Shown piece by piece: positions 16,313 to 25,348 of a stretch of DNA of 64,000 bases. A model generated the notes under the pieces. That model searched no databases, was not told where the DNA came from, and saw only the letters and a list, made by a program, of their open reading frames with translations. Position numbers and translations under genes: made by a program. The first letter of the stretch is position 1; every line of letters begins with the position of its first letter. Source of the DNA: Pedobacter caeni (GTDB lineage: Bacteria; Bacteroidota; Bacteroidia; Sphingobacteriales; Sphingobacteriaceae); the NCBI RefSeq assembly GCF_900129215.1, contig NZ_FQUQ01000003.1:124001-188000 (forward strand), given 5' to 3'.

Positions 16313-19015
16313 TTATTTTACTTCATAGGTATAAACGGTTCTTCCAAGGCGTCCCATGTTGTCTATTCCTTCCAATACGACCCTGTAAGTGCCGGGTTCA
16401 TCTGTATTAAAGAAATTGAAGGATGATTTTCCCTGCTCATCGGTAGGAACCTGTGGAGCCCAGTAAACGGTTGTTCTCAGGTCTGGCTTCCGGTCCGGAA
16501 CAGATGGATCATATTTAGGAGCATAGAATTCTCTTGGGATATAAAATCCTTTAGGATTGTATGTCGTGATGCCAGGTGTAAAGGTATTCGTGTAGCCACC
16601 GCTGCCCCCACGTTTTGTAGTGATGACAAGAACACCACCACCTCCATTCATTCCATAAATGGCTGTATTTGCTCCGGATTTCAATACTTCAATGGTCTCT
16701 ACATCCATCACATTAATCTGATCCAGAAAGTCAGGACCCATACTCATTCCATCCAATACAACTGCCATAGGTGTTCTTCCGCCATTTCTTCCCAGATAGG
16801 CCTGGCCATTCATAACCATCAAGCCTGCAACGCGACCCTGCAAACATTGAGACAAGGTGGTACAGGTGCTGAGTTGTTCTGCTGTAATTATCGCATCCGC
16901 TCTTCCCGCTCCATTTAAGTTGGAGGAGTTTTTAGCCTGTTGTTTCTTTTCCGTAATCTGTACTTCTTTCAGGAGCATGGTTTTCTCCAATAACCCACGC
17001 TTGTTCAGTTCATCAAAATAACTGCTGCTTCGTTGCAGATAAGCGGATAAGGCTTCATTCACATTGACCTCTATGTCGCCTGTGTTTTTACTTTTTGTAA
17101 TGATCTGTCCCGGAACCACGTCCATATGAATGTCAACCCGCTTTTTGTCTTTTGCGGTACGGGCCTGCACAATGAATCTGGTATCTTCAGGGAAAATCAG
17201 CCGGTCAAAGTTAAACTTTCCCTGGGCATCGGTAAGGGTATCCAGTGCAAAAAAACCACCTGAAGAAGAAAACAAAGAGACCTTACTGTTTGGAGATGGC
17301 TTTCCGCTATAATTGGTGATGGTGCCACTGATCGTTTGTCCCTTTTCTGCTGCAAAGCGTGTGATCGGAGGCGTATTGTTGATCACATTTTTCCATAAAA
17401 TTCTTCTCCATCCCTGTGTAAGCATCAGATTGTCCAGGTCCTGTAAGGTTTCGGGGTTCTCATTGATGAAATAATAATTGGGTTTTTCAATATAGCCAAT
17501 AAGGTCTGAAGTCAACAGCATGGTGCTGAAAATATTGCTTTCATTTTCAGGATCAGGTTTAACAGCTGAAGTATTGGTTACCGCAACAGAGAACGATCCG
17601 GAAGTGGGCTGTCCGGAATACGTACTGTTCAGGTTGAGTGTTACTTTTTCTCTTTTCCCATAAGTCGTTTTTTCTGTCTGTAGAGTGGTCTGGATGCGGT
17701 CCTCAAGGTTGCGTATAAATACCAGCCTTTCCGCAATAGGGACATTTTCTCCGGAAAACAGCGTGAGTTGAAGGATCCCTTCCGTGAGCTCTTTTTTAGG
17801 AATAGAAATATTGATGATCTGTTTATCTGCTTTAACCTTGGTCGTGAATTGTATGATCCCACTGTGCTGACCCACAAGGTTCAGTTCCTTCTGGCCATTA
17901 AGGTCTTCGGACCTCATGATTTTTAAACTCAGTTTGTCCTTATCTTTATTTTGGTTGTTTACACTGATCACGTAACCACTGGGACGGACTAATGGTAGGT
18001 TGAAGTTTTTCTCAGAACCATCTGAAAATTTGATTTTTGCCTGATAAGTATTTCCAGACTGAGGGTTAAGCACAAAATTTCCCATCCCCAGCTGTCTGGT
18101 TTCGAAGTGGTTGATTTCAATTCCGTTCTGATCGACAATAGTGCCGCTAACCTGTTCACCAAGGCCTGAAGCATTTACGGCCTTTATCCCAATCTTATTG
18201 GGAAGACCCTCCACAAAGTTTCCGCTTTCGGGAAAGAATTGAACATCAACATCTTTTGATGTGGCCTTTATCGGGATTTCTTTGGTCACTTTCTTCTGAT
18301 CTGCCAGGGTAATGGTGGCCAGGATTTTCCCTGATTTATATAAGGAAGGCTGTGTATTTACGAAATCCAGTGACACTTCCCCCTGGGCATTGGTCATGGC
18401 TTTACCTTTAAATAAGCTTCTGAAATTAAGTTGTACCTCATATCTGACCTCTTTCTCCTGATATGGGTTTCCCTCTTTGTCTGTAAATATAATTTTAGCC
18501 TCGACCTTCTCAGCGGCCTTGTCTTTGCTAAATGTATAGTTCGTCCTGGTGAAAACGGTGTTCGCCCATGAATTGCCGATTTTGATCGTTTTATCGAAGA
18601 AAAACTCAGGCCCTGCATTTCTCATCCATTGCGTATAAGCCCTGATCCGGTAATTTCCCTCTGCCAGGGAATCCGAAAGCTTAAAGTCACCCCAGCTGAT
18701 GCCCCCTCCGGCAGGTAGTACCAACTGCTTCTTCAGTGAATCCCTCTCATTGATCAATTCTACATATAGGATCTTGCTGATGTCTGAGGGTTGTAAAGTC
18801 TCCGTATTGAGGATATAGGCTTTAAACCAGATATTGTCGCCAACGGCATAATAAGGTTTGTCAAGGTGAAGGTAAACCTTCTCCTGCGCATATTTTTTAT
18901 TGAAATCCTTCATCCTGGCCAGAAGCGCCTCAAAAGGGTCTCCATCCATGCGGGATACAAAGCTGAGGCAGATGCCTGCAATCAATAAAACCGGGTAAAA
19001 CAATTTACGTTTCAT
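16313..19015 (-). CDS. MG2-like/plug-domain exported protein lacking a beta barrel
   Basis: A 900-residue protein with a signal peptide when started at the ATG at 19015. The N-terminal segment (EKVYLHLDKPYYAVGDNIWF) is the start of an alpha-2-macroglobulin MG2-like domain. Several beta-sandwich segments follow. Around 715-800 is a TonB-receptor plug-like domain (LSQCLQGRVAGL, then AVVLDGMSM, then VLKSGANTAIYG). No barrel follows; the protein ends in a short beta domain (GTYRVVLEGID). Such plug-only proteins are common but functionally obscure in Bacteroidota. It begins downstream of dcd, separated by a hairpin, and ends 10 bp before the isomerase gene start. Confidence 0.8.
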   Translation of the reverse strand: MKRKLFYPVLLIAGICLSFVSRMDGDPFEALLARMKDFNKKYAQEKVYLHLDKPYYAVGDNIWFKAYILNTETLQPSDISKILYVELINERDSLKKQLVLPAGGGISWGDFKLSDSLAEGNYRIRAYTQWMRNAGPEFFFDKTIKIGNSWANTVFTRTNYTFSKDKAAEKVEAKIIFTDKEGNPYQEKEVRYEVQLNFRSLFKGKAMTNAQGEVSLDFVNTQPSLYKSGKILATITLADQKKVTKEIPIKATSKDVDVQFFPESGNFVEGLPNKIGIKAVNASGLGEQVSGTIVDQNGIEINHFETRQLGMGNFVLNPQSGNTYQAKIKFSDGSEKNFNLPLVRPSGYVISVNNQNKDKDKLSLKIMRSEDLNGQKELNLVGQHSGIIQFTTKVKADKQIINISIPKKELTEGILQLTLFSGENVPIAERLVFIRNLEDRIQTTLQTEKTTYGKREKVTLNLNSTYSGQPTSGSFSVAVTNTSAVKPDPENESNIFSTMLLTSDLIGYIEKPNYYFINENPETLQDLDNLMLTQGWRRILWKNVINNTPPITRFAAEKGQTISGTITNYSGKPSPNSKVSLFSSSGGFFALDTLTDAQGKFNFDRLIFPEDTRFIVQARTAKDKKRVDIHMDVVPGQIITKSKNTGDIEVNVNEALSAYLQRSSSYFDELNKRGLLEKTMLLKEVQITEKKQQAKNSSNLNGAGRADAIITAEQLSTCTTLSQCLQGRVAGLMVMNGQAYLGRNGGRTPMAVVLDGMSMGPDFLDQINVMDVETIEVLKSGANTAIYGMNGGGGVLVITTKRGGSGGYTNTFTPGITTYNPKGFYIPREFYAPKYDPSVPDRKPDLRTTVYWAPQVPTDEQGKSSFNFFNTDEPGTYRVVLEGIDNMGRLGRTVYTYEVK

Positions 19016-19039
19016 ATTTAACAACCTTAACAAATAATA

Positions 19040-19067
19040 AAGCCTCAATATACAAATATTGAGGCTT
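19040..19067 (-). terminator. hairpin after dcd
   Basis: A perfect 12-bp stem (19040-19051 with 19056-19067) and 4-nt loop. It lies between the dcd stop and the start of the MG2/plug gene, both on the minus strand, so these are probably separate transcripts. The downstream T-tract is weak. Confidence 0.65.
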
Positions 19068-19099
19068 AAAGTAAATTTAAAAGATAAGAGCTATCGAAG

Positions 19100-19636
19100 T
19101 TAGAATTTGTTTTTCCACATCATACTTTCGACCGGTTTAGTGGTCTTGTTGCTGTATTTCGCGTTGTCTTTGCTGTTGTACATGGTTTCAATTTCGCCCT
19201 CTACTTTAAAATAGATCAGCTGACCAATAGGCATTCCTGCATAAATTCTTACTGGTTGTGCACAGGAAATCTCCAGTGTCCAGGTATTGCAGAAGCCAAC
19301 ATCACCTTTTCCGGCAGTAGCATGGATGTCTATGCCCAGACGTCCTGTACTGGATTTGCCCTCCAGAAAGGGAACATGTGCATGCGTTTCTGTATATTCT
19401 AAGGTCACCCCCAGGTAAAGTGTGCCTGGTTGTAAAACATATCCATCTTTTGGGATTTCAAAATGCTCTATTTTATTGTGCACTTTTGCATCGAGTATTC
19501 TATCTTTATAAGTGGCCAGGTATTTGCCTAAATGGACGTCATAAGAGTTTGTACCAAGACATTCCGCCTTAAAAGGTTCAATAATGATGGTGCCCTTCTC
19601 TATTTCTTCCAGAATTCGTTTGTCGGAAAGTATCAT
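19100..19636 (-). CDS. dcd: dCTP deaminase
   Basis: A 178-residue cytoplasmic enzyme that deaminates dCTP to dUTP for dTTP synthesis. The family motif is present: KSSTGRLG, with the conserved Ser and R99, followed by IHATAGKGDVGF and TWTLEI with the catalytic E122. The C-terminal GMPIGQLIYFKVEGE is also characteristic. Length matches the usual 180-190 residues. Dcd and the bifunctional dCTP deaminase/dUTPase cannot be separated with certainty by eye, but E. coli-type deaminase is the simplest reading. Confidence 0.92.
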   Translation of the reverse strand: MILSDKRILEEIEKGTIIIEPFKAECLGTNSYDVHLGKYLATYKDRILDAKVHNKIEHFEIPKDGYVLQPGTLYLGVTLEYTETHAHVPFLEGKSSTGRLGIDIHATAGKGDVGFCNTWTLEISCAQPVRIYAGMPIGQLIYFKVEGEIETMYNSKDNAKYSNKTTKPVESMMWKNKF

Positions 19637-19674
19637 TTTATCAAGTATTGGGCTAAATTATGATTAATTTAAGA

Positions 19675-19682
19675 TACTTTTG
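19675..19682 (+). promoter_or_regulatory. -7 element TACTTTTG before the Sfp-type gene
   Basis: A perfect TAnnTTTG match 20 bp before the ATG at 19703. A TTG lies 24 bp upstream (19648-19650), longer than the usual 19-bp spacing. Confidence 0.38.
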
Positions 19683-19702
19683 CATAGTTTTCTAAAATAG
19701 AG

Positions 19703-20344
19703 ATGCCCGTAGTTTTTAATAAAAATATTGACGAGAATACCATACTTGCAGTGTGGAAAATCGAAGAGACTGAAGAGCAGCTGCTTTCCGGCCTGCAACT
19801 GAAACAGCATGAGCTGGACTTTATTTCCTCTTTAAGTAACGGGAAACGTCTGCTGCACTGGTTAAGCACCCGTGTGCTGCTCAGGACCATGCTCAATACC
19901 TCCGAATATATCGACTGTCAGATGGACGAACATGGGAAACCCTTTCTTCCTAACCTGGATTATCACATTTCACTGAGCCATTCTTACGATTATGCTGCGG
20001 TGATCATCGGTAAAGACAGGAAAGTTGGCGTGGATATAGAGCTCATCAAACACAAAATCAAAAGCATCAGGCATAAGTTCCTTTCTGATATCGAACTGGC
20101 ACAAAAACAGATCGGCGATAACATCAACGGCTTGTATGTCTGCTGGTGCGCTAAAGAAGCAATCTATAAATGGAATGGAAGGAAAGGACTGGAATTTAAG
20201 CAGGACATCCACATCAAACCATTTAAACTGAAAGCAGAGGGTAGCCTGAATGCCCTGGTGGAATTACCTGAAGGTACCCGTGAACTGACTGTCAGCTATT
20301 TTAAAACCAGCGATGGGTATATGCTGGGCTATGTAGTGGCTTAA
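19703..20344 (+). CDS. 4'-phosphopantetheinyl transferase, Sfp/AcpT type
   Basis: A 213-residue enzyme that transfers phosphopantetheine from CoA to a serine of carrier proteins. Magnesium-binding and catalytic motifs are seen as GVDIE (D111, E113) and WCAKEAIYKW (K151, E152), with the SLSHS block near 90. Length and motif spacing fit the Sfp group rather than the short AcpS. No polyketide or peptide synthase is nearby, so it may serve the primary acyl carrier protein or a remote cluster. lipB follows after 7 bp. Confidence 0.88.
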   Translation: MPVVFNKNIDENTILAVWKIEETEEQLLSGLQLKQHELDFISSLSNGKRLLHWLSTRVLLRTMLNTSEYIDCQMDEHGKPFLPNLDYHISLSHSYDYAAVIIGKDRKVGVDIELIKHKIKSIRHKFLSDIELAQKQIGDNINGLYVCWCAKEAIYKWNGRKGLEFKQDIHIKPFKLKAEGSLNALVELPEGTRELTVSYFKTSDGYMLGYVVA

Positions 20345-20351
20345 TTTTCAA

Positions 20352-21050
20352 ATGATGAATAAGAAAGTGCAATTCACAGATTGGGGCCTGACAGATTACC
20401 AGGAAGCATGGGATCGGCAGGAACTGATCTTTAATCAGACAATTGCGGTCAAAACCGATAACAGAAATAACAATACCTTATTGGAAACACCCAATCAACT
20501 GATCTTTGTTGAACACCCACACGTATATACACTGGGTAAAAGTGGTCATCCGGAGAATCTGTTATTGGATGAAAAAGGTTTAAAGGAAAAAAATGCGACT
20601 TACCATAAAATCAACCGCGGGGGAGATATTACCTATCACGGTCCCGGGCAGATCGTAGGGTACCCGATTCTTGACCTTGATAATTTCTTTACCGACATTC
20701 ACCTTTACCTGAGAACATTGGAAGATGCAATTATGCTGACGCTGAAAGATTATGGGATCCCTTCAGGGAGATATCCCGGATTTACAGGGGTCTGGCTGGA
20801 TGCCGACAACGACCGGGCGCGCAAAATCTGCGCAATGGGAGTGAGGTGTAGCCGATGGGTAACCATGCATGGCTTTGCTTTTAATGTGAATACTGATCTT
20901 GATTATTTTAAAAATATTGTTCCCTGTGGGATAGACGATAAAGATGTGACTTCAATGCAAAGAGAGTTGGGGCATGAGCTGAATATGGAAGAGGTGAAAT
21001 CGGTATTAAAAGGTCACATTTCCAGCTTGTTCCAAATGGAGCTTTACTAA
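20352..21050 (+). CDS. lipB: lipoyl(octanoyl) transferase LipB
   Basis: A 232-residue octanoyltransferase that moves octanoate from acyl carrier protein to lipoyl domains of 2-oxoacid dehydrogenases and the glycine cleavage system. It shows RGGDITYHGPGQ, the catalytic lysine K158 in ARKICAMGV, and the thioester-forming cysteine C192 in NIVPCGI. Two adjacent ATGs (20352, 20355) could start it. It is 7 bp downstream of the Sfp-type gene, so both swinging-arm attachment enzymes are co-transcribed. Confidence 0.95.
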   Translation: MMNKKVQFTDWGLTDYQEAWDRQELIFNQTIAVKTDNRNNNTLLETPNQLIFVEHPHVYTLGKSGHPENLLLDEKGLKEKNATYHKINRGGDITYHGPGQIVGYPILDLDNFFTDIHLYLRTLEDAIMLTLKDYGIPSGRYPGFTGVWLDADNDRARKICAMGVRCSRWVTMHGFAFNVNTDLDYFKNIVPCGIDDKDVTSMQRELGHELNMEEVKSVLKGHISSLFQMELY

Positions 21051-21077
21051 TTTTGCTAAAAAAAGACGAATAATCTC

Positions 21078-21107
21078 TTTGTTTTTTTATTGTAAAGATT
21101 ATCTTTA
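21078..21107 (+). promoter_or_regulatory. predicted promoter of the DUF5684 gene
   Basis: TTTG (21078-21081), an 18-bp spacer and TATCTTTA (21100-21107) match the Bacteroidota promoter with one mismatch. The predicted start site is near 21114, about 15 nt before the ATG. Confidence 0.5.
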
Positions 21108-21128
21108 CTCGAAAAACAAACTACTATT

Positions 21129-21614
21129 ATGGATTACTCTTCAGAACAATCGGCCGCAGTGGCTGGAATCGGAGCCGTTGGTGGGATAATTTATCTCGCT
21201 CTCGTTGTGCTCATGATCGCATCTTTATGGAAGGTTTTTGTGAAAGCCGGGAAACCAGGCTGGGCATCACTAATTCCTATCTATAACATTATTATCCTTC
21301 TTGAAATCATTGGTAAACCAACCATCTGGATTCTTTGGATGATCATTCCTTGTGTAAACATTTACTTCGGAATCTGGGCAATGAACCTGTTAAGCAAAAG
21401 TTTCGGAAAAAGCGAAGGCTTTACCGCAGGACTGATCCTGTTACCATTCGTATTCTATCCTCTGTTGGGATTTGGAGATGCAAGGTATTTAGGTCCTTCT
21501 GCTGCTGAAGCACAACCAGGCTTCAACGGAAATCCCAACAACCCATTTGGCACCAACAACCCGTTTGGTACAAATGACCCTTTCAATAAGCCGCCAACCA
21601 CACCTCAGGCATAA
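21129..21614 (+). CDS. small integral membrane protein, DUF5684 family
   Basis: A 161-residue protein with three to four membrane helices. It has the motif AGKPGWASLIPIYNIIILLEI, which is recognisable in DUF5684 proteins and in the membrane anchors of some signal peptidases. The C-terminal tail is rich in N, P, F and G with the repeat NNPFGTN. No catalytic Ser/Lys dyad is present, so it is not itself a peptidase. Function is unknown. The DUF2752 gene starts 12 bp after its stop. Confidence 0.8.
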   Translation: MDYSSEQSAAVAGIGAVGGIIYLALVVLMIASLWKVFVKAGKPGWASLIPIYNIIILLEIIGKPTIWILWMIIPCVNIYFGIWAMNLLSKSFGKSEGFTAGLILLPFVFYPLLGFGDARYLGPSAAEAQPGFNGNPNNPFGTNNPFGTNDPFNKPPTTPQA

Positions 21615-21626
21615 TTGCTGGTGTTG

Positions 21627-21959
21627 ATGATATACCTGTTATCCGCCTGGTCTTCTTTTTTAGATCAGGCGGATAATTTTTTTCTGACCTGCCCGTTTAA
21701 GTACCTCACCGGAATAGATTGCCCGGGATGTGGCTTTCAACGGTCTTTAATTGCCTTGTTCCAGGGCGAATGGAAGGAAAGTTTTCAGCTGTACCCACCT
21801 ACTGTCCCTCTCTTAATCACCTTCATGGTAGCCATTCCCGCAAATTATTTGAGCAAGGGAAATAGTGATAAACTGATTAAAGTCTTGTATCTGATCACAG
21901 GCTCGATCATCACCATCAGTTATTTCTTCAAAATTTTCACCGCCCATACCCATTCCTGA
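21627..21959 (+). CDS. small membrane protein, DUF2752 family
   Basis: A 110-residue protein with the family signature CPFKYLTGIDCPGCGFQR, two CxxC-like cysteine groups, followed by two to three membrane helices. I start it at the first ATG, 21627; GTG at 21621 and TTG at 21615 are possible and would nearly abut the DUF5684 stop. Its role is unknown. DUF5684 and DUF2752 probably form one transcript. Confidence 0.78.
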   Translation: MIYLLSAWSSFLDQADNFFLTCPFKYLTGIDCPGCGFQRSLIALFQGEWKESFQLYPPTVPLLITFMVAIPANYLSKGNSDKLIKVLYLITGSIITISYFFKIFTAHTHS

Positions 21960-21992
21960 ATCTGAAATGCCTTTGCATCCGTAAATGTATTT

Positions 21993-22712
21993 ATGATCAA
22001 AAACGTTATTTTAATTCTGCCATTTATAGTATTATTGGCTTGCCAAAAGAATAGTTTTAAAATGACAACAACTCCCAACCCAATTCCGGTTGTAAAACCT
22101 GAAGATGAAATCTCTTATTTAGCCATTGGTGATTCTTATACCATTGGCGAAGCTGTTCCATTAGAAAGCAGTTTTCCATATCAGTTGGTAAAAGAATTGC
22201 AAAAGACAGATATGCAGCTTTCCAAACCACATATTATTGCTAAAACCGGATGGACTACAAGTGAGTTGCAGGAAGGGATCAACCATGCAAATCTGAGACA
22301 GAAGTTTAGCATGGTTACTTTGCTGATCGGGGTAAACAATCAGTACCGCGGAGAGTCAAAAGAAAAATACCGTAAAGAGTTTAAGGAACTTCTGCAAGCC
22401 GCCATTACTTTCGCTGATGGAAATAAAGCCCATGTCTTTGTCGTTTCTATTCCGGATTGGGGGCTTACTCCTTACGGAATGGGAAGTGGGAGGGAAACTT
22501 TGGCCGTCAGTGCAGATATCGATGCCTTTAATGCCATTAATAAACAAGAAAGCCTGGCCGAAGGAATCAGCTATACTGACATTACTGCTGCATCCCGCCT
22601 GGTGGTATCAGATCCGGAACTGGTCGCTGCGGATGGCCTGCATCCCTCTTCTAAAATGTATCTTGACTGGGTGGTTCAACTGGCTCCTGTTGTGATTAAG
22701 AAAATCAAATAA
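21993..22712 (+). CDS. SGNH/GDSL-hydrolase lipoprotein
   Basis: A 239-residue exported lipoprotein; the lipobox VLLAC places C17 as the acylated residue. The SGNH fold is shown by block I AIGDSYTIG (nucleophilic serine), block III LIGVNNQYRG, and block V DGLHPSSKMY with the Asp-His pair. It probably hydrolyses an ester such as an acetyl or acyl group at the periplasmic or cell surface. Its stop directly abuts the stop of the convergent RDD gene. Confidence 0.85.
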   Translation: MIKNVILILPFIVLLACQKNSFKMTTTPNPIPVVKPEDEISYLAIGDSYTIGEAVPLESSFPYQLVKELQKTDMQLSKPHIIAKTGWTTSELQEGINHANLRQKFSMVTLLIGVNNQYRGESKEKYRKEFKELLQAAITFADGNKAHVFVVSIPDWGLTPYGMGSGRETLAVSADIDAFNAINKQESLAEGISYTDITAASRLVVSDPELVAADGLHPSSKMYLDWVVQLAPVVIKKIK

Positions 22713-23435
22713 CTATTCAGCGCGGGAAGTTAAATGGTTATAGTCTTTGATCACGGTGGTTAGGAAGTTCAGCTCATTCATTCCCTGAGGAAGGCTGACC
22801 GCTAAATGTGCAGCTACTTTTGCTGACATGGCATAAACCAGATCTGTATTGAATGTTTTATAATAGGTGCGGACAACTTCATGTATGAGCTCTACATCAC
22901 GATCGCTCAACAGGTCGGCATTACCGAAAACAGGCTGGTATTCTTCCTGTGCCGGATGAAAGGCAATCTGGTCAATATGTGTTCTGGGAACAGTTTTGAT
23001 CAATGTCGTTCCGGCTACCATATCTCCGATCCTTTGCTTATTCTCTGATACTGCTACTGCAATCAAACCCCCAATTTGTCCGGTCAGCACAAAATCTACC
23101 AGGCGGAACAACCAACGGATAAAATATTGCCCGATGCTGGCCTGACTTCCGTCAATGCTGATGACTTTTATTTTCATCAGCCTTTTGCCCACACTCTGCC
23201 CATTCATGAAGATTTCACAAATGAGATTGTAAAAAATATAAAGGACACCAAGGATGATCATTAAGACTATAAAAGTAGTCCCCATACCAGTTAGCGCTCC
23301 CAAAACAATAAATAAGAGGTATAAACCTAAAAAAGCAGCCAGGTCTATCAGCCTTGCAGCAATCCTCTCCCCTAATCCGGCTACCGGATAATTGATGTCT
23401 ACATGCTGACTGGTACTTACCTTAATTGTTTCCAT
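22713..23435 (-). CDS. RDD-family membrane protein
   Basis: A 240-residue protein started at the ATG at 23435 (METIKVSTSQHVDINY). The frame is open nine codons further but that extension has no family similarity. The RDD domain begins GLGERIAARLIDLAAF and continues through helices containing FMNGQSVGKRLMKIKV. A soluble C-terminal half of ~90 residues follows. RDD proteins are poorly understood; some affect ion balance. It is divergent from the SpoIIM-like gene and belongs to the conserved MoxR-DUF58 neighbourhood. Confidence 0.85.
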   Translation of the reverse strand: METIKVSTSQHVDINYPVAGLGERIAARLIDLAAFLGLYLLFIVLGALTGMGTTFIVLMIILGVLYIFYNLICEIFMNGQSVGKRLMKIKVISIDGSQASIGQYFIRWLFRLVDFVLTGQIGGLIAVAVSENKQRIGDMVAGTTLIKTVPRTHIDQIAFHPAQEEYQPVFGNADLLSDRDVELIHEVVRTYYKTFNTDLVYAMSAKVAAHLAVSLPQGMNELNFLTTVIKDYNHLTSRAE

Positions 23436-23469
23436 AAGATCAAATATAATATTGATGTTCAATTTATTA

Positions 23470-23499
23470 TTGTAAAATTGTTTTTTGTCGCTATTTTAC
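23470..23499 (+). promoter_or_regulatory. possible promoter of the SpoIIM-MoxR-DUF58 operon
   Basis: TTG (23470-23472), exactly 19 bp, then TATTTTAC (23492-23499). The spacing is ideal but the -7 box has two mismatches at its end. It lies 27 bp before the ATG at 23526. Confidence 0.3.
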
Positions 23500-23525
23500 A
23501 GAAAATTTGATCTTCATCGGGATTT

Positions 23526-24485
23526 ATGAAAGAAGCCTTGTTTGTTAAACAGAATTCGGAGAAGTGGAAGCGTTATCAGCAAATGCATTCTGAGAACCCA
23601 GATGAGCTTGCGGAGCGTTTCATTGACATTACCAATGATCTGGCTTATGCAAATACCTTTTATCCAAAATCAAATACCACGGCTTATCTTAATGGTTTAG
23701 CGTCTGTTTTACACCAGTCAATTTACAAGAATAAAAAAGAAGACCGGAACCGCTTCATCACCTTCTGGAAAACAGAACTACCGGTACTATTCTATACTTA
23801 CCGCAAACAATTGCTGTATTCCCTGTTTTTCTTCCTGCTTTCTGCCTCAATAGGAGCACTCTCGGCTAAATATGATGATTCTTTTGTCAGACTTATTCTT
23901 GGAGACAGTTATGTGAACATGACGAATGAGAATATCGCAAAAGGAGATCCGTTCGGGGTGTATAAACGGCAGGGAGAAGTGGAAATGTTCCTGATGATTG
24001 CCGCAAACAACTCTTATGTTGCGCTGATCATGTTTGTCAGCGGAATATTCGTCTCCGTTGGCCCTGTCTTTTTTATGCTGAAAAATGGAGTCATGATCGG
24101 TGCTTTTGAATATTATTTTTTTAGTAAAGGTTTGGGCGCAGCATCCATACTAACCATCTGGATTCATGGGACACTGGAGATCTCCGCCATCATTATCGCT
24201 GGTGCTGCGGGGCTGGTACTGGGGCATGGCCTGCTCTTTCCTAAAACATATACCCGCTTTCAGGCTTTTAAAAACAGCGCTAAGGATGGGACTAAAATTG
24301 CTTTGGGGCTGATTCCCATCATCCTGCTTGCCGCTTTCTTTGAGGGGTTCATCACACGCCATACAGAAATGCCGGTTGCGCTCAGCATCAGTATCCTGGC
24401 AGGCTCTCTGCTATTTATCATCTGGTATGTCATCCTATATCCATCAAAACTTCATAAACGCCATCAAACTATAGAAAATGTCTGA
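23526..24485 (+). CDS. SpoIIM-like (DUF95) integral membrane protein
   Basis: A 319-residue protein. A cytoplasmic ~100-residue N-terminal region precedes five or so membrane helices. The pattern FFLLSASIGALSA, then MFVSGIFVSVGPVFFMLKNG, then HGTLEISAIIIAGAAG is typical of the SpoIIM/DUF95 family. The name derives from Bacillus engulfment, but this phylum does not sporulate, so the role here is different and unknown. First gene of a six-gene tightly packed operon ending in DUF58; it overlaps the next gene by 8 bp. Confidence 0.87.
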   Translation: MKEALFVKQNSEKWKRYQQMHSENPDELAERFIDITNDLAYANTFYPKSNTTAYLNGLASVLHQSIYKNKKEDRNRFITFWKTELPVLFYTYRKQLLYSLFFFLLSASIGALSAKYDDSFVRLILGDSYVNMTNENIAKGDPFGVYKRQGEVEMFLMIAANNSYVALIMFVSGIFVSVGPVFFMLKNGVMIGAFEYYFFSKGLGAASILTIWIHGTLEISAIIIAGAAGLVLGHGLLFPKTYTRFQAFKNSAKDGTKIALGLIPIILLAAFFEGFITRHTEMPVALSISILAGSLLFIIWYVILYPSKLHKRHQTIENV

Positions 24486-25347
24486 AAAACTGGAATTCAA
24501 AAAAGTCCGAGAATTCGGAGAGATCATCAATGATCTTTTCTTATTCATTAAACAGAACTTCAAAGCCTTATTAAAAGTGTTTGTTTATTTCTGTGGAATT
24601 TTCATACTGGGATCAATGATCTCAGGTATATACCAACAAATAGAGATGCAAAAAAGCCTGAAAACCGCAGATGATTTCGCTTCTATGATGGGAAAGATAT
24701 TTAACCTCAACTATTTGCTGGTGTTGATTTTCAACATGGTGAGTTACACCGCAATGAATGTGTCTATTCTGAGTTTCATTGCCGTATATGTAAAAAAAGG
24801 AAATGAAACCCCTGAGCTGGAAGAAGTCTGGGCTTATTTTAAATTCTATTTCTTCAGGGTACTGGGCAGCGGGATTTTAATCAGCATATTCGTTGGGCTG
24901 TGCTTTGTTTGCCTTTTGATCCCAGGGATATATGTAATGCCTGCCATGATGCTGTTCCTTCCGGTAATGATTTATGAGAATGCCGGTTTTAGCTACTCTT
25001 TTGACCGCGCCTTTAAACTGCTCAAAGGACAGTGGTGGGTTACTTTTGGAACCATACTGCTCATTTACTTTATTGCCACCGCCTGTCAGTCTCTGGCTTC
25101 CCTTCCTGCCCTGATTCTTACTTTTTTCAGCGCATTCACAGAAGGAGCAAAAGGCTTAAGTAATACGGTTATTATCATCTCTACTACCGTACAGTATTTG
25201 TGTCAGGTGTTTATCATCATTCCTTTGGTGGGGATCTCCTTTTGTTATTTTAACCTTGCAGAACGTCTGGATAGTACCGGACTAATGGATCGCATAGAAC
25301 AGATGGGGAGTTCAAAAGATGCCTTCAATACGCCGGAAGAATATTGA
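24478..25347 (+). CDS. polytopic membrane protein of the MoxR-DUF58 operon
   Basis: A 289-residue protein with about six membrane helices and cytoplasmic ends. I do not assign a family with confidence. The helix arrangement and the GILISIFVGLCFVCLLIPGI segment resemble the membrane domain found fused to some glycerophosphodiester phosphodiesterases, but no catalytic domain is present. It overlaps the SpoIIM-like gene by 8 bp and is followed after 1 bp by the DUF4129 gene, so it is probably a stoichiometric partner in the same envelope system. Confidence 0.75.
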   Translation: MSEKLEFKKVREFGEIINDLFLFIKQNFKALLKVFVYFCGIFILGSMISGIYQQIEMQKSLKTADDFASMMGKIFNLNYLLVLIFNMVSYTAMNVSILSFIAVYVKKGNETPELEEVWAYFKFYFFRVLGSGILISIFVGLCFVCLLIPGIYVMPAMMLFLPVMIYENAGFSYSFDRAFKLLKGQWWVTFGTILLIYFIATACQSLASLPALILTFFSAFTEGAKGLSNTVIIISTTVQYLCQVFIIIPLVGISFCYFNLAERLDSTGLMDRIEQMGSSKDAFNTPEEY

Positions 25348-25348
25348 T

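Noticed and set aside
13592..21050. KAS III and Sfp-type transferase as parts of a secondary-metabolite cluster
   Set aside because: They are 5 kb apart with unrelated genes between them, and no carrier protein, polyketide or peptide synthase is present.
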